From positions 124,001 through 188,000 of the forward strand of contig JAKLGA010000017.1 in assembly GCA_022710975.1 (NCBI GenBank): a DNA stretch of 64,000 bases. Reading direction: 5' to 3'. Under the pieces are notes generated by a model. That model saw nothing but the letters and a program-made list of their open reading frames with translations, was not told the origin of the DNA and made no database searches. The position numbers were made by a program, and so were the translations under genes. This document shows, piece by piece, positions 52,801 through 60,725 of this stretch (its first letter is position 1; each line of letters opens with the position of its first letter). Source of the stretch: Myxococcota bacterium (GTDB lineage Bacteria > Myxococcota > B64-G9).

Positions 52801-54989
52801 CCGGCGGGCAGGCCGGTGAAGGCGTAGCCGCCGTCGAACACGCCCGGCCGGAGCTGGTTGAAGTTGCGCAGTCCGTCGTAGCAGTCCGTGGGCACGCCCA
52901 GGTGCGTGAACACGGGGCCCACGCAGCCCGAGGGCGCGCTGTCGTCGAAGCTGTCGGTGGTCACCACGTCCAGCGCGTCGCCGAGATCGAACAGCCCGTC
53001 CCCGTTGCGGTCCACGTCCTCGGGCCCGGGCGGCGTGGCCAGGGCGCCGTCGACCGCGCGGAAGCCGAAGGGCGCGTTGTCCACGTCTGCGTAGGTGGGC
53101 AGGCCGTCGCCGTCCACGTCGTCCACCACCCCGTCGCTGGCGTCGAACACCCCGTCGGCGTCCCAGTCGAGGTCCTCGGCGGCGGGGAAGTTCCCCATCG
53201 GCGCCATGTCGCGATCCCCGTCGGCGTACAGGGCCACCTGGACCCTGGGGATGCCAGGCTCCCAGTTCTCGCCCGCGGTCCAGCGGGGATCGTTCTCGGC
53301 GCGGGTGGTGGCGTAGCGCACGATGCCCGAGATGCCGCCGTTCTCCCCGGCGGCGTAGGGCGCCTTGCCGAAGAAGGCCACGTTGGTCTGGCCCAGGAAG
53401 GCCTGGAAGGCCTCGAGCAGCACTGGGCCGGTCTCCGTGCGGTAGGGCAGGCTGGCGCCTGGGTTGGCCGGATCCGCCTGCGGCTGCGGGGAGAGCTGGC
53501 CGCCGAACGACCAGGGATCGGCCGGGTCGATGGCCCCGCCCGCGTCCACCACGAAGGTGCCGCCGGTCGCCTTGAAGCGGGTGAAGTCCACCTCGAGCAC
53601 CAGCCAGTTGAAGAAGGGGAACACCTCGTCGAAGGGCACGAAGCCCTCGAGGTCCGTGGGGAAGGACTGGTAGATGGTGCCGTCCCGGAAGCGGATGTTG
53701 AGAGGCACGTCGGGGATGCCGATCTCGCCCGGGTCCGGGAAGCCGTTCTGGTTGGCGTCCAGGAACACGTGGCCCTCCAGGCGCGCGAACCACTGGAACA
53801 CCGAGACGTCGCCCAGATCGATCGTGCCCGCGCCGTCGGGCACGGTCAGCAGCTTGAAGGCCACGATCTGATCGAGCTGGGTGTCGAAGATCACCAGCTC
53901 GTAGTTCCCGGCGGGCACGTTCGGGATGGCGAACGCGTTGCCGTCCAGGCAGGGCTGGGCGAACACGCCGCGGCCCGTGCCCACGCCCATCTCGTTGAGC
54001 CCCACCCAGCAGGTGGTGTGCGCGAGGGGGGCGCCGAGGAAGAAGCCGACCTCGGGGGGGCGGGCGGTGTGCAGGTTCACCACTCGGCCGGTCAGGGTGG
54101 CCGAACCGTCCAGCACGCTGGTGTCGTTCATCGGCCGCACGAAACCCACGTCCACGTGCCAGCTCGGGGGTCCGAACTCCATGAAGTAGCCGGGCTCGTT
54201 GGACTTGACCCAGGCGTCGATCACCTTGGTGCCCTCGATGGTCGCGGTCTGCTGCCACTGCTGGCCCGCGGGCGGCACGGCCTGGACGCCGTACTTGCCG
54301 GGCGCCAGGTTCTTGATGACCGCCTCGCCGTTCGCGTCCGTGAGGATGACCCCCGTGCCCATCTGGACCACGCTGCCGTCCGCGGCGTAGGTGGTGCCCA
54401 GCGGGTTGCCGAACGCGTCCGTGGAGAGCTGCCCTCCGTTCTGCCCGTAGCGTCCACCCGCGTCCTCCAGCATGATGGTGAAGCCCGCCAGCCCGGTCTC
54501 CGCGGGCAGGTCCGGGATGTTGTTGATCGGCAGGACGTCCTCGTAGACGAACACCGTGATCTGGGCGGTGGGCAGGGGAAGGGGCTGGACCAGCACCGTC
54601 AGCTGCGCCTGGTCGCCGCGCAGGCGGCCGCCGCCGATGGAGAAGCCCGCGGCAGGCAGCACCGACACGTAGTAGTGCTTGGTGGGATCCAGGACCAGTC
54701 CGCTCGGCGGTGTGAGCTCGTCGCCCTTGGCGACCAGGGGCATGTAGCTCTGGTGGAAGCGCACCGCCAGGGTGAGCGGATCGAGGACCCCTGGCTGGAC
54801 GTTGTAGGTCGAGTCCTCCTCGACCAGCCAGCGGTAGGCGGTGACCGGCTCGCCCGCCGGTCCGCTGACCGTGAGCTCGAAGGCCCCCGCCAGCGGCGCG
54901 ACCAGCAGCCCGAACAAGAGAACTCCCCAGAGCTCCAGCCGGGTCGCGTGGGACCCGGTCGGGCGCGGCCGTCCAACTCGGCTATCCAT
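49839..54989 (-). CDS. Giant secreted protein with SdrD B-like, calcium-rich, IPT and parallel beta-helix regions
   Basis: A 1,716-residue protein with a signal peptide (LWGVLLFGLLVAPLAGAF). In order: beta-sandwich repeats (~30-390), an SdrD B-like domain (ARLEGHVFLDANQNGFPDPG, ~400-455), Asp-rich calcium loops (DLDWDADGVFDASDG, DVDRNGDGLFDLGDALDV, ~595-680), an IPT/TIG-like domain (~1010-1095), and from ~1115 to ~1660 a right-handed beta-helix (AAIDAAKPGDLILVPPGIYE, then many N-x-I-x-x-N rungs such as LDIANNRITNNTG). It is likely a long fibrous surface protein. The ATG at 54989 has a perfect AAGGAGGT ribosome binding site. It is the first gene of the operon, and a palindrome lies at 55017-55028. 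Confidence 0.85.
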   Translation of the reverse strand: MDSRVGRPRPTGSHATRLELWGVLLFGLLVAPLAGAFELTVSGPAGEPVTAYRWLVEEDSTYNVQPGVLDPLTLAVRFHQSYMPLVAKGDELTPPSGLVLDPTKHYYVSVLPAAGFSIGGGRLRGDQAQLTVLVQPLPLPTAQITVFVYEDVLPINNIPDLPAETGLAGFTIMLEDAGGRYGQNGGQLSTDAFGNPLGTTYAADGSVVQMGTGVILTDANGEAVIKNLAPGKYGVQAVPPAGQQWQQTATIEGTKVIDAWVKSNEPGYFMEFGPPSWHVDVGFVRPMNDTSVLDGSATLTGRVVNLHTARPPEVGFFLGAPLAHTTCWVGLNEMGVGTGRGVFAQPCLDGNAFAIPNVPAGNYELVIFDTQLDQIVAFKLLTVPDGAGTIDLGDVSVFQWFARLEGHVFLDANQNGFPDPGEIGIPDVPLNIRFRDGTIYQSFPTDLEGFVPFDEVFPFFNWLVLEVDFTRFKATGGTFVVDAGGAIDPADPWSFGGQLSPQPQADPANPGASLPYRTETGPVLLEAFQAFLGQTNVAFFGKAPYAAGENGGISGIVRYATTRAENDPRWTAGENWEPGIPRVQVALYADGDRDMAPMGNFPAAEDLDWDADGVFDASDGVVDDVDGDGLPTYADVDNAPFGFRAVDGALATPPGPEDVDRNGDGLFDLGDALDVVTTDSFDDSAPSGCVGPVFTHLGVPTDCYDGLRNFNQLRPGVFDGGYAFTGLPAGVYIVEAALPRGPDGSPTYELVKEEDKNVDFGDSYNPATKLGAKGKISLDPLLVPPCVGDDHLVPDELSLFPGVPSAYAGQLRPLCDRKQVALRDRQNAAADFALFTEVPVAGHIVGFVLDDLSNEFDPTSPQFGEKYAPPWMPVSIRDWTGREISRVYTDMWGTYNALVPSTYTTNVPSPSGVAPSMMTVCLNNPGPIPDASRPGRMVMDPFFDRRYSQFCYTFQYMPGTTTYLDTPVLPVSAFTGPDKLQVDCEYPDGTPRLDTVDGPDGGPYLRAGQVLTITSEGSVFVPNPVYGGPLSAEPRLILRDFGFGASPGQVTLGGVQLPLAPGSLWSPDSLRVVIPAAARTGDLVVTRGDNGQSTVHGITVTVAQAGDNYSVLRVPRRGTIQAAIDAAKPGDLILVPPGIYEEMVIMWKPVRLQGAGAGSTIINAVKAPAEKLTAWRLKVDQLIADGLIELLPGQEQVLAGLEPEALFTEEGAGVLVLGRNVGVNQGGFGLRQGLPNARIDGFTITGADHGGGVTVNGYARQLDIANNRITNNTGFFGGGVRIGHPQLTADGEYVSAASRFVKVRRNQIALNGGQGGAGAGVSMHTGADDYLIADNFICGNFNLGDGGGVGHLGLSRRGRIERNRIVFNEVFNQGAPTSGGGIFIGGQPPLIGQVLTEGAGNVLVDRNVLLGNSAGAGDGGAIRLALVNGVDALGRTWHTVNLTNNLISNNVAAMAGGGLSLQDAARVRIAHNTIAHNISTATAGAAFSLGDPNISAAQPAGVVSYAHSAALRAAFGTRPGTLPYREFSNPLMQNNIIWQNLSLHFETDNTTTPASYRLLPDVFAGDAPTYWDLAVIGTAVPASLDPRYSLLTDTSGYHASNVSGDPSFQAWYVNGSRGHLVIPEVTTGIQAPPAFDEGGNFIRLSFGPLTLRDPVTNEPFADLHLVSGSAALNRAYLDFGLLVQLPSLLFDVDGQGRSMNIFGIYAPDIGADESPL

Positions 54990-55016
54990 GATAACCTCCT
55001 TCGCTCCTGCGATTGG

Positions 55017-55028
55017 CTGTGTACACAG
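55017..55028. promoter_or_regulatory. 12-bp perfect palindrome upstream of the giant gene (possible operator)
   Basis: CTGTGTACACAG is a perfect palindrome 28-39 bp before the ATG at 54989, upstream of the ribosome binding site. In this G+C-rich genome such an A/T-containing palindrome is unexpected. The rest of the 233-bp gap (54990-55222) has a GGACG-GGCT-CGTCC stem at about 55100 and an A/T-rich stretch with repeated GATGAT at 55141-55172. No convincing -35/-10 pair was seen. Confidence 0.35.
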
Positions 55029-55222
55029 AGCCCTCACGACCCCCCCTGCGGATTCAGGGTAGGATTCCTTCTGCTCCTGTAGTCCATCGAGCGGCGTGGA
55101 CGAGCCCGTCCAATGAACGGTTCAGAGTCGGGCGGCGTGTGATGATGATTACATCGCGGTGATGATCATTTCTCGAGGACGAGGAGCGGAGGACGGCGCG
55201 GAGGCGGGCGAGCCGAGGCGGG

Positions 55223-55816
55223 CTACTGGACGACCATGGCCAGGCGCAGGATGCGCGCGTCGAGCCTGGCGCCCTGGGCGCTGGCGGCCTTGAGGTTGAC
55301 GAGGATCTTGGGCTTGGCGTCCTTGGCGATGGCGCCGATGGCGGCCCCGGCCTTCACCATGTCGAGCTCACCGGCCATCAACAGCATGCCGCGCTCGGAG
55401 GCCGCCGCCACCAGCGACTCCTGGAGCCCGCCCAGGCCGGAGCACAGGTAGAGCACGTTCAGGTTGAGGTCGGTGGCGGCCTTGGTGAGGTCGGCCGAGC
55501 TGGTCACGTTCACCGGGAAACCCTGGATGGAGTGGGACTTGACCGTCTTGGTGGAGACGCTGCGGAGCTGATCCAGCATGTCCTTGGCGTCCTGGACGCT
55601 GGTCGGGTTGTCTGCCTTGCCGACCACGCCGATGCGCAGCCCGGTGCCCTGGAAGCGGTCGATGTTGGTGTCGTAGGACAGCACCGTGAGCAGGATGGTC
55701 ACGCGCTCCTTGCTGGGAAGCCGCTCGTCCGCGGACGCACTCGAAGGAGCCAGCCAGAGCGCAAGCAGCGTGCCCGCGCAGAGCCAGGCAGACAGTCGCA
55801 GGATTGGAACTCGCAC
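55223..55816 (-). CDS. YfiR-like (DUF4154) secreted protein
   Basis: A 197-residue protein with a signal peptide (LSAWLCAGTLLALWLAPSSASA). The mature part is compatible with DUF4154/YfiR: LLTVLSYDTNIDRFQGTGLRIGVVG (given here in segments), a central conserved region and PKILVNLKAASAQGARLDARILRLA at the C-terminus, which is where YfiR has its K-x-x-x-N-x-x-x-A pattern. YfiR-type proteins are periplasmic regulators of diguanylate cyclases. The GTG at 55816 was chosen because GGAGGT lies 6 bp upstream. The promoter at 55872-55900 gives it its own transcript. Confidence 0.6.
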   Translation of the reverse strand: MRVPILRLSAWLCAGTLLALWLAPSSASADERLPSKERVTILLTVLSYDTNIDRFQGTGLRIGVVGKADNPTSVQDAKDMLDQLRSVSTKTVKSHSIQGFPVNVTSSADLTKAATDLNLNVLYLCSGLGGLQESLVAAASERGMLLMAGELDMVKAGAAIGAIAKDAKPKILVNLKAASAQGARLDARILRLAMVVQ

Positions 55817-55871
55817 CGCTCGACCTCCATGCGGCACCCCCGGGCCGGGGGGGTGCTCAGCGCGTCGACGT

Positions 55872-55900
55872 ATCGTAGCTCTCCCCCAAGTGGAGCACAA
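55872..55900 (-). promoter_or_regulatory. Sigma-70-like promoter of the YfiR-like gene
   Basis: TTGTGC (55895-55900), a 17-bp spacer and TACGAT (55872-55877) on the minus strand, 56 bp before the GTG start at 55816. Both boxes match the consensus at four of six positions. Confidence 0.45.
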
Positions 55901-55955
55901 GGGTTACTTGCACCTCGTGTGGTCCTGCGGGTAGCGGGTCCGGCGGGCGCCGGGC

Positions 55956-57602
55956 TCAGGGAGGCGGGAGGCTCAGCCGCCTGGCGCGCTGGTCCTCGTA
56001 GAGCGAGACGGGTCGCAGGCCGTCGCCCTGGTCCAGCCCCTCGACCCAGTCCAGGGGCTCGGTGCCCGCGGCCTGCCCGGCCAGATCGCCGAGCAGGTCG
56101 TCGGCCGGATCCGTGTATACGATGGCCCCGCGCGTGCCGATCACGAAGCCCCAGCCGTACTGGTAGGAGCGCAGGAGCCCGCCCTGGACGTTCCAGAAGA
56201 CGTCCTGGGTGGCGCTGTGGCCGGCCCCGGAGCTCTCCTGCCCGCGGTTGACCGCGCCCCACCCGTCGTCGCTCACCGCCCCGTCCACCAGGTTGGCCAT
56301 GGCCAGGGAGTGGTGGTACTCGCTCAGCCCGGTCACCGCGCCCAGCTCGCTCTCCGCCAGGCCGCCCCGGCTCTCGACGCGCAGGAAGACGCAGCCCGAG
56401 GTGCCGAAGTCCCAGTTCTGGATGAAGTTATGGCGCCCGTCGAGCCCCTGGCAGTCGCGCACCAGGACCTCGCCCGACTGCATGAGCTCGAACAGGTAGC
56501 CGTTGCCGCCCGAGCCGCGGTTCTGGGCGCGCTCGAGGACGGTGTCCAGCACGCTCACCCGCTTCGAGCGCTGGACCAGGATGCCGCCCGACTGCAGGTG
56601 GCGCCCGCCCTCCCCGGCGGTCGAGGCGAAGGAGGCCACCCGGCGGACCCAGGCGTCCTCCACCTGATCCAGCAGGAGCACGTGGGCCCGATCGCTCGCC
56701 CGGGCGCTGGCCAGGTCGACCGCGTTGGACAGCGCCAGATCCTCCACGCCGACCTCGGCCAGGAGGCCGTCCACCGCGCGCAGGCTGGCGCCGTCGCGGG
56801 TCTTCAGGGGGTAGCGCACGGGCGCGTCCAGCCGGACCGTGAAGGGGGGGGCCGAGCCCTCCACGGCGGCCACCGTGCGGCGGAAGAAGGCTCGCCACTG
56901 GCCGGCCGAGGCTTGCCACACCCCGGTCATGCCGTGCTCCGCGATGAAGTCGCCGGTGATGACCGCGCCCAGCTCCACGTCGTCGCCGGGCGCGAGGCCC
57001 GCGGGGTCCTGGACGCGCACCTCGAGGGACCGCGGGCTGGCGTCCTCGGCGAGCGGCAGGTCCGGCCCCAAGGTCGGCTGGCCCTGGAAGCTGAGGCTGG
57101 CCAGGCCGCTCATGTCGCCCGCGCGGGTGAAGTACACCCGGGTGAGCCCGGCGCCCGCCCCGCGCAGCACCACCCCGGAGCGCCTCACCACGAGCAGCCC
57201 GTCGCAGCGGTACAGGCCCTCTGGCAGCTCGACCACGCCGCCCCCGGCCTGTCCGGCCTGGTCCAGGGCGGCCTGGAGCGCGGCCGTGCTGTCGGTCTGC
57301 CCGCTCGGGTCCGCGCCTTGGTCGAGGGCCGACACGCGCGGGCCCGGCGGCTCGGCGGGCGGCTCGGCCTCGCCCAGGTGGTAGCCGGCGTAGGAGAAGT
57401 CGTGCAGGAAACGCCCCTCGGCGTCCGTGGAGGCGGGCGTCCAGTCCTCCGGGTAGAGGCTCGAGCGCCAGCAGCCGGGGCAGTCCGTGGCGCCGTCCTG
57501 GTCCGCGTCCCCGCCGGCGTCGGGTCGCGCGCCGCCGTCCTGGCAGGCGGGGGCGAGGCACAGCGCGGCGAGCAGCAAGCCGGCGGGGAGCAGGCGTGGC
57601 AT
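55956..57602 (-). CDS. Pectate-lyase-3-fold lipoprotein
   Basis: A 548-residue lipoprotein with lipobox LAPAC (Cys about 20) and a short Asp-rich spacer (DAGGDADQDGATDCPGC). From ~85 it follows the pectate-lyase-3 (parallel beta-helix) pattern: DQGADPSGQTDSTAALQAAL, GGGVVELPEGLYRCDGLLVV and SGVVLRGAGAGLTRVYF. Rung-like repeats continue to about 450. No catalytic triad was assigned. The protein is probably outer-membrane anchored and may bind or cleave polysaccharide. It lies 53 bp after the enoyl-CoA hydratase gene on the same strand, but the two have no obvious shared function. Confidence 0.8.
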   Translation of the reverse strand: MPRLLPAGLLLAALCLAPACQDGGARPDAGGDADQDGATDCPGCWRSSLYPEDWTPASTDAEGRFLHDFSYAGYHLGEAEPPAEPPGPRVSALDQGADPSGQTDSTAALQAALDQAGQAGGGVVELPEGLYRCDGLLVVRRSGVVLRGAGAGLTRVYFTRAGDMSGLASLSFQGQPTLGPDLPLAEDASPRSLEVRVQDPAGLAPGDDVELGAVITGDFIAEHGMTGVWQASAGQWRAFFRRTVAAVEGSAPPFTVRLDAPVRYPLKTRDGASLRAVDGLLAEVGVEDLALSNAVDLASARASDRAHVLLLDQVEDAWVRRVASFASTAGEGGRHLQSGGILVQRSKRVSVLDTVLERAQNRGSGGNGYLFELMQSGEVLVRDCQGLDGRHNFIQNWDFGTSGCVFLRVESRGGLAESELGAVTGLSEYHHSLAMANLVDGAVSDDGWGAVNRGQESSGAGHSATQDVFWNVQGGLLRSYQYGWGFVIGTRGAIVYTDPADDLLGDLAGQAAGTEPLDWVEGLDQGDGLRPVSLYEDQRARRLSLPPP

Positions 57603-57655
57603 GACCCATCCCTAGAACAGCCGGCGGCGGACCGCAAGGTGGGCCGTGACGGCGG

Positions 57656-58441
57656 TCACCGGCCCTGGAACTTCGCCTCGCGCTTCTCCAGGAAGGCGGA
57701 CACCCCCTCCTGCTTGTCCTGCGTGGCGCAGCTGAGCGCGTGGAGGTAGCTCTCGTGGGCCAGGCCCTCGGCCAGCGAGCCGTCCGCCGAGCGCAGCACG
57801 GCCTCCTTGGCGTACTGCAGCGCGAGCCTGGGGAGCTTCGCCAGGGAGAGCGCGAGCCGCTTGGCCTCTTCCATCAGCGCGGCCGGCTCCACCACCCGGT
57901 TGACCAGGCCCATGGCCAGCGCCCGCTCCGCGTCCACCGGCTCGCCCGTCAGCACGAGCTCGAGCGCCCGCCCGACGCCCACCAGGCGCGGCAGGCGCTG
58001 GGTGGCCCCGGCGCCCGGGATGATGCCCAGCTTCACCTCGGGCTGCCCGAGCTTGGCGGTCCTGGCCGCCAGCCGGAGCGTGCAGGCCATGGCCAGCTCC
58101 AGCCCGGCGCCCATGGCGAAGCCGTTCACCGCGGCGATGGAGGGGATGTCGAGGGACTCCAGCCGGGTGAGCACCTCCTGGCGGCGGCGGGTGACCGCCC
58201 GGCCGCGCACCAGATCCCGGACCTGGAGCTCCTTGATGTCCGCCCCGGCCACGAAGGCCTTGTCGCCCGCGCCGGTGACGATGAGCGCCCGCAGCTCGGC
58301 GTCCTGCTCGACCTGGGCCAGGGCCTGGTCGAGCTCCTCGATGGTGGCGTCGTCGACGGCGTTCCGGACCTGGGGCCGGTTCACCGTCAGGATGGCGATC
58401 GGGCCTTGCTTCTCGAACAGGAGATTCTGGAACAAGTTCAC
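57656..58441 (-). CDS. Enoyl-CoA hydratase / crotonase
   Basis: A 261-residue crotonase-fold enzyme that hydrates trans-2-enoyl-CoA to 3-hydroxyacyl-CoA. It has [29 protein letters not shown] (oxyanion-hole region), [20 protein letters not shown] with the first catalytic Glu, and [20 protein letters not shown] with the second. The length is standard. It is the last of the acyl-CoA set, separated by 199 bp from the hydroxyacyl-CoA dehydrogenase gene; that gap contains small stems but no clear promoter. Confidence 0.92.
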   Translation of the reverse strand: MNLFQNLLFEKQGPIAILTVNRPQVRNAVDDATIEELDQALAQVEQDAELRALIVTGAGDKAFVAGADIKELQVRDLVRGRAVTRRRQEVLTRLESLDIPSIAAVNGFAMGAGLELAMACTLRLAARTAKLGQPEVKLGIIPGAGATQRLPRLVGVGRALELVLTGEPVDAERALAMGLVNRVVEPAALMEEAKRLALSLAKLPRLALQYAKEAVLRSADGSLAEGLAHESYLHALSCATQDKQEGVSAFLEKREAKFQGR

Positions 58442-58576
58442 CTCCGCGTCGCTGCTGGACCGCTCGGCCGCAGCCTTCCGCCGCCTGCGGAACTCGCCAT
58501 CACCATGACGCTCCGCCGCTCCGGTCCAGGGATTCCCTGCGCGGCGTCGCGTCGGGCTGGGGTCGGCTCAGACAGT

Positions 58577-58604
58577 CCTCGGCGGCTACAGGCTGGGGCC
58601 GAGG
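58577..58604. terminator. Hairpin in the hbd-crt gap
   Basis: CCTCGGC (58577-58583) and GCCGAGG (58598-58604) form a 7-bp stem 37 bp after the dehydrogenase stop. A second, 6-bp CCGCAG/CTGCGG stem lies at about 58470-58492. Neither has a T-run. They might attenuate read-through into the hydratase gene. Confidence 0.3.
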
Positions 58605-58640
58605 CGTCCTGCGGCCGAAGGACGCACCCCGGGAAGATGC

Positions 58641-59507
58641 TCACTTCTTCTCTTCGCTGTAGTCGTAGAAGCCCTTGCCGCTCTTCTTGCCCAGCTTGCC
58701 CTCGGAGATGAGCTTGTCCACCACCGGCGGGTGCTGGTAGCGCGGATCATTCAGCTCGCGCCTCAGGGTCTGCATCTTGGCCCGGTGCACGTCGAGGCCG
58801 ATCATGTCCACCAGGGCCAGCGGGCCCATGGGGTGGTTGGCGCCGAGCTTCATGGCCTTGTCGATGTCGGCCGGGGCGGCCACGCCCTGCTCCACCAGCC
58901 AGGTGGCCTCGTTCAACAGCTGCCCGAGCACGCGGCTGACGATGCCGGCCGGGGCCTCGGTGTGGCAGACGACCGGATCCTTGTCGAGCCGCCTGGCCAG
59001 CTCCTCGGCCGCCTGCAGCGTCTCCTTGGAGGTCTTCTTGCCCGGCATGATCTCGCACAGCTTCATCACCACCGGCGGGTTGAAGAAGTGCATCTGCACC
59101 ACCTTGTCCGGGCGCCTGGTGGCCGCGGCGATGGCGCTGATGCTCATGGAGGTGGTGTTGGTGGCCAGGACGACGCCGGGGCGGGCGTGCTTGTCCAGCT
59201 CGGCGAACACCTTCTTCTTGATGTCCAGATCCTCCAGCACGCTCTCGATGACGAAGTCCGCCTCCTTGGCCGCCTCCAGCGAGCCCCCGGTGCGGATGCG
59301 GCCGAGGATCTCGTCCGCCTCGGCCTGGGTCAGCTTGCCCTTCTCCACCCGCCCGGCCAGGCCCTTGGCGAGCTTGGCCTTGCCCTTGTCCGCGAGCGCC
59401 TGGTTCACGTCCACCAGGATGGCCTGGAACTTCTGCTGCGCGGCCAGCTGAGCCACGCCCGCGCCCATGGTGCCGGCGCCGACGACGAGGATGGTCTTGA
59501 TCTCCAT
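58641..59507 (-). CDS. 3-hydroxyacyl-CoA (3-hydroxybutyryl-CoA) dehydrogenase
   Basis: A 288-residue NAD-dependent dehydrogenase. The Rossmann motif is VVGAGTMGAGVAQLA, followed by VIESVLEDLDIKKKVFAELD, NTTSMSISAIA, MHFFNPPVVMKLCEI (catalytic His) and NHPMGPLALVDMIGLD. This is the short single-function Hbd type used in butyrate and fatty-acid routes, interconverting acetoacetyl-CoA and 3-hydroxybutyryl-CoA. The ATG at 59507 lies 17 bp after the thiolase stop and begins MEIKTILVVGAG, typical of the family. Confidence 0.93.
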   Translation of the reverse strand: MEIKTILVVGAGTMGAGVAQLAAQQKFQAILVDVNQALADKGKAKLAKGLAGRVEKGKLTQAEADEILGRIRTGGSLEAAKEADFVIESVLEDLDIKKKVFAELDKHARPGVVLATNTTSMSISAIAAATRRPDKVVQMHFFNPPVVMKLCEIMPGKKTSKETLQAAEELARRLDKDPVVCHTEAPAGIVSRVLGQLLNEATWLVEQGVAAPADIDKAMKLGANHPMGPLALVDMIGLDVHRAKMQTLRRELNDPRYQHPPVVDKLISEGKLGKKSGKGFYDYSEEKK

Positions 59508-59524
59508 GGCTGCCTCCCGCGCGC

Positions 59525-60703
59525 CTAGACGCGCTCGATCACCACGGCCGCGCCGTTGCCGCCGCCGATGCAGGCCGAGGCCACGCCCAGGCTCTTGTTG
59601 CGATCCTTCAGGGCGTGGATCAGCGTGGTCAGGATCTTGGAGCCGGTGGCCGCCACCGGGTGGCCGAGCGCGATGGCCCCGCCGTGCACGTTGACCTTGG
59701 CGCGATCGAGCCCGAGCGCGCGCTCGCAGGCCAGGTACTGGGCGGCGAAGGCCTCGTTGAGCTCGATGAGGTCCATGTCCTTGAGCTGCAGGCCGGCCTT
59801 CTTGAGGGCCGCGGGGATGGCCTTGGACGGCGACAGCCCGAAGCGCTTGGGCTCGTAGCCCACGAAGGCGTAGCCCTTGAGCTTGGCCACCGGTTTCAAC
59901 CCCAGCTCCCTGGCCCGCTCGGCGTCCATGAGCACCTGGGCGGCGGCCGCGTCGCACAGCGCGCAGGCGTTGGCCGCGGTGATGCCGCCGTCCTTGCGGA
60001 AGACCGGCTTCAGCTTGGCCATGCCCTCCAGGGAGGCGTCGGTGCGGACGATCTCCTCCTCGGTGAACTGGGTCGGGCCCTTCTTGCCCGGCACCTCGAT
60101 GGCCACCACCTCGTCCTTGAACTTGCCGGCCGCGACCGCCGCGGCCGCCTTCTGGTGGCTCTCCACCGCGAACTGGTCCTGCTCCTTGCGGGTGATGTCC
60201 AGCTCCTTGGCGAGGTCGTCGGTCAGCTCGCCCATCAGCCCGCCGCCCAGCGGGCACTTGAAGCCGTCCTTGTGCATCAGGTCGATGATCTCCGAGGCCC
60301 CCATGCGGTAGCCCCAGCGCGCGCCGGGCAGCGCGTAGGGGATCTGGCTGGAGCTCTCGGTGCCGCCCACCAGCACCGCGCGCACGTCGCCGGCCTGGAT
60401 GGCCTGGGCGCCGAAGATGAGCGCCTGCAAGGAGGAGCCGCAGCGCACGTTGACCGACACGGCCGGGGCGTCCACCGGCACGCCTGCGTTGACCGCGGTG
60501 ATGCGGGCCGGGTTCGGGCCCACGCCCGCCTGCCAGGCGCTGCCGAACACGGTCTGCTCGATCACCTTGGGGTCGATGCCCGAGCGCGCCAGCATGCCGC
60601 GCACCAGCTGGGCCCCGAACTCCGTGGCGGCGAGGTTCTGCAGGGCCCCGCCGAACTTGGCGCCCGCGGTGCGGGCCGTGGCGACGATGACGATGTCCTT
60701 CAT
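59525..60703 (-). CDS. Acetyl-CoA C-acetyltransferase (thiolase)
   Basis: A 392-residue thiolase. The nucleophilic Cys88 lies in NVRCGSSLQA. NEAFAAQYLACERALG, VHGGAIALGHPVAATGS (catalytic His) and CIGGGNGAAVVIE (second Cys) complete the active site. The enzyme condenses or cleaves two-carbon units in butyrate/PHB or beta-oxidation routes. It lies 22 bp after the acyl-CoA dehydrogenase and 17 bp before the dehydrogenase, indicating one transcript. The direction (synthesis or oxidation) cannot be fixed from sequence. Confidence 0.94.
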   Translation of the reverse strand: MKDIVIVATARTAGAKFGGALQNLAATEFGAQLVRGMLARSGIDPKVIEQTVFGSAWQAGVGPNPARITAVNAGVPVDAPAVSVNVRCGSSLQALIFGAQAIQAGDVRAVLVGGTESSSQIPYALPGARWGYRMGASEIIDLMHKDGFKCPLGGGLMGELTDDLAKELDITRKEQDQFAVESHQKAAAAVAAGKFKDEVVAIEVPGKKGPTQFTEEEIVRTDASLEGMAKLKPVFRKDGGITAANACALCDAAAAQVLMDAERARELGLKPVAKLKGYAFVGYEPKRFGLSPSKAIPAALKKAGLQLKDMDLIELNEAFAAQYLACERALGLDRAKVNVHGGAIALGHPVAATGSKILTTLIHALKDRNKSLGVASACIGGGNGAAVVIERV

Positions 60704-60725
60704 GACTTCCTCCGTGAGCGGGCGG

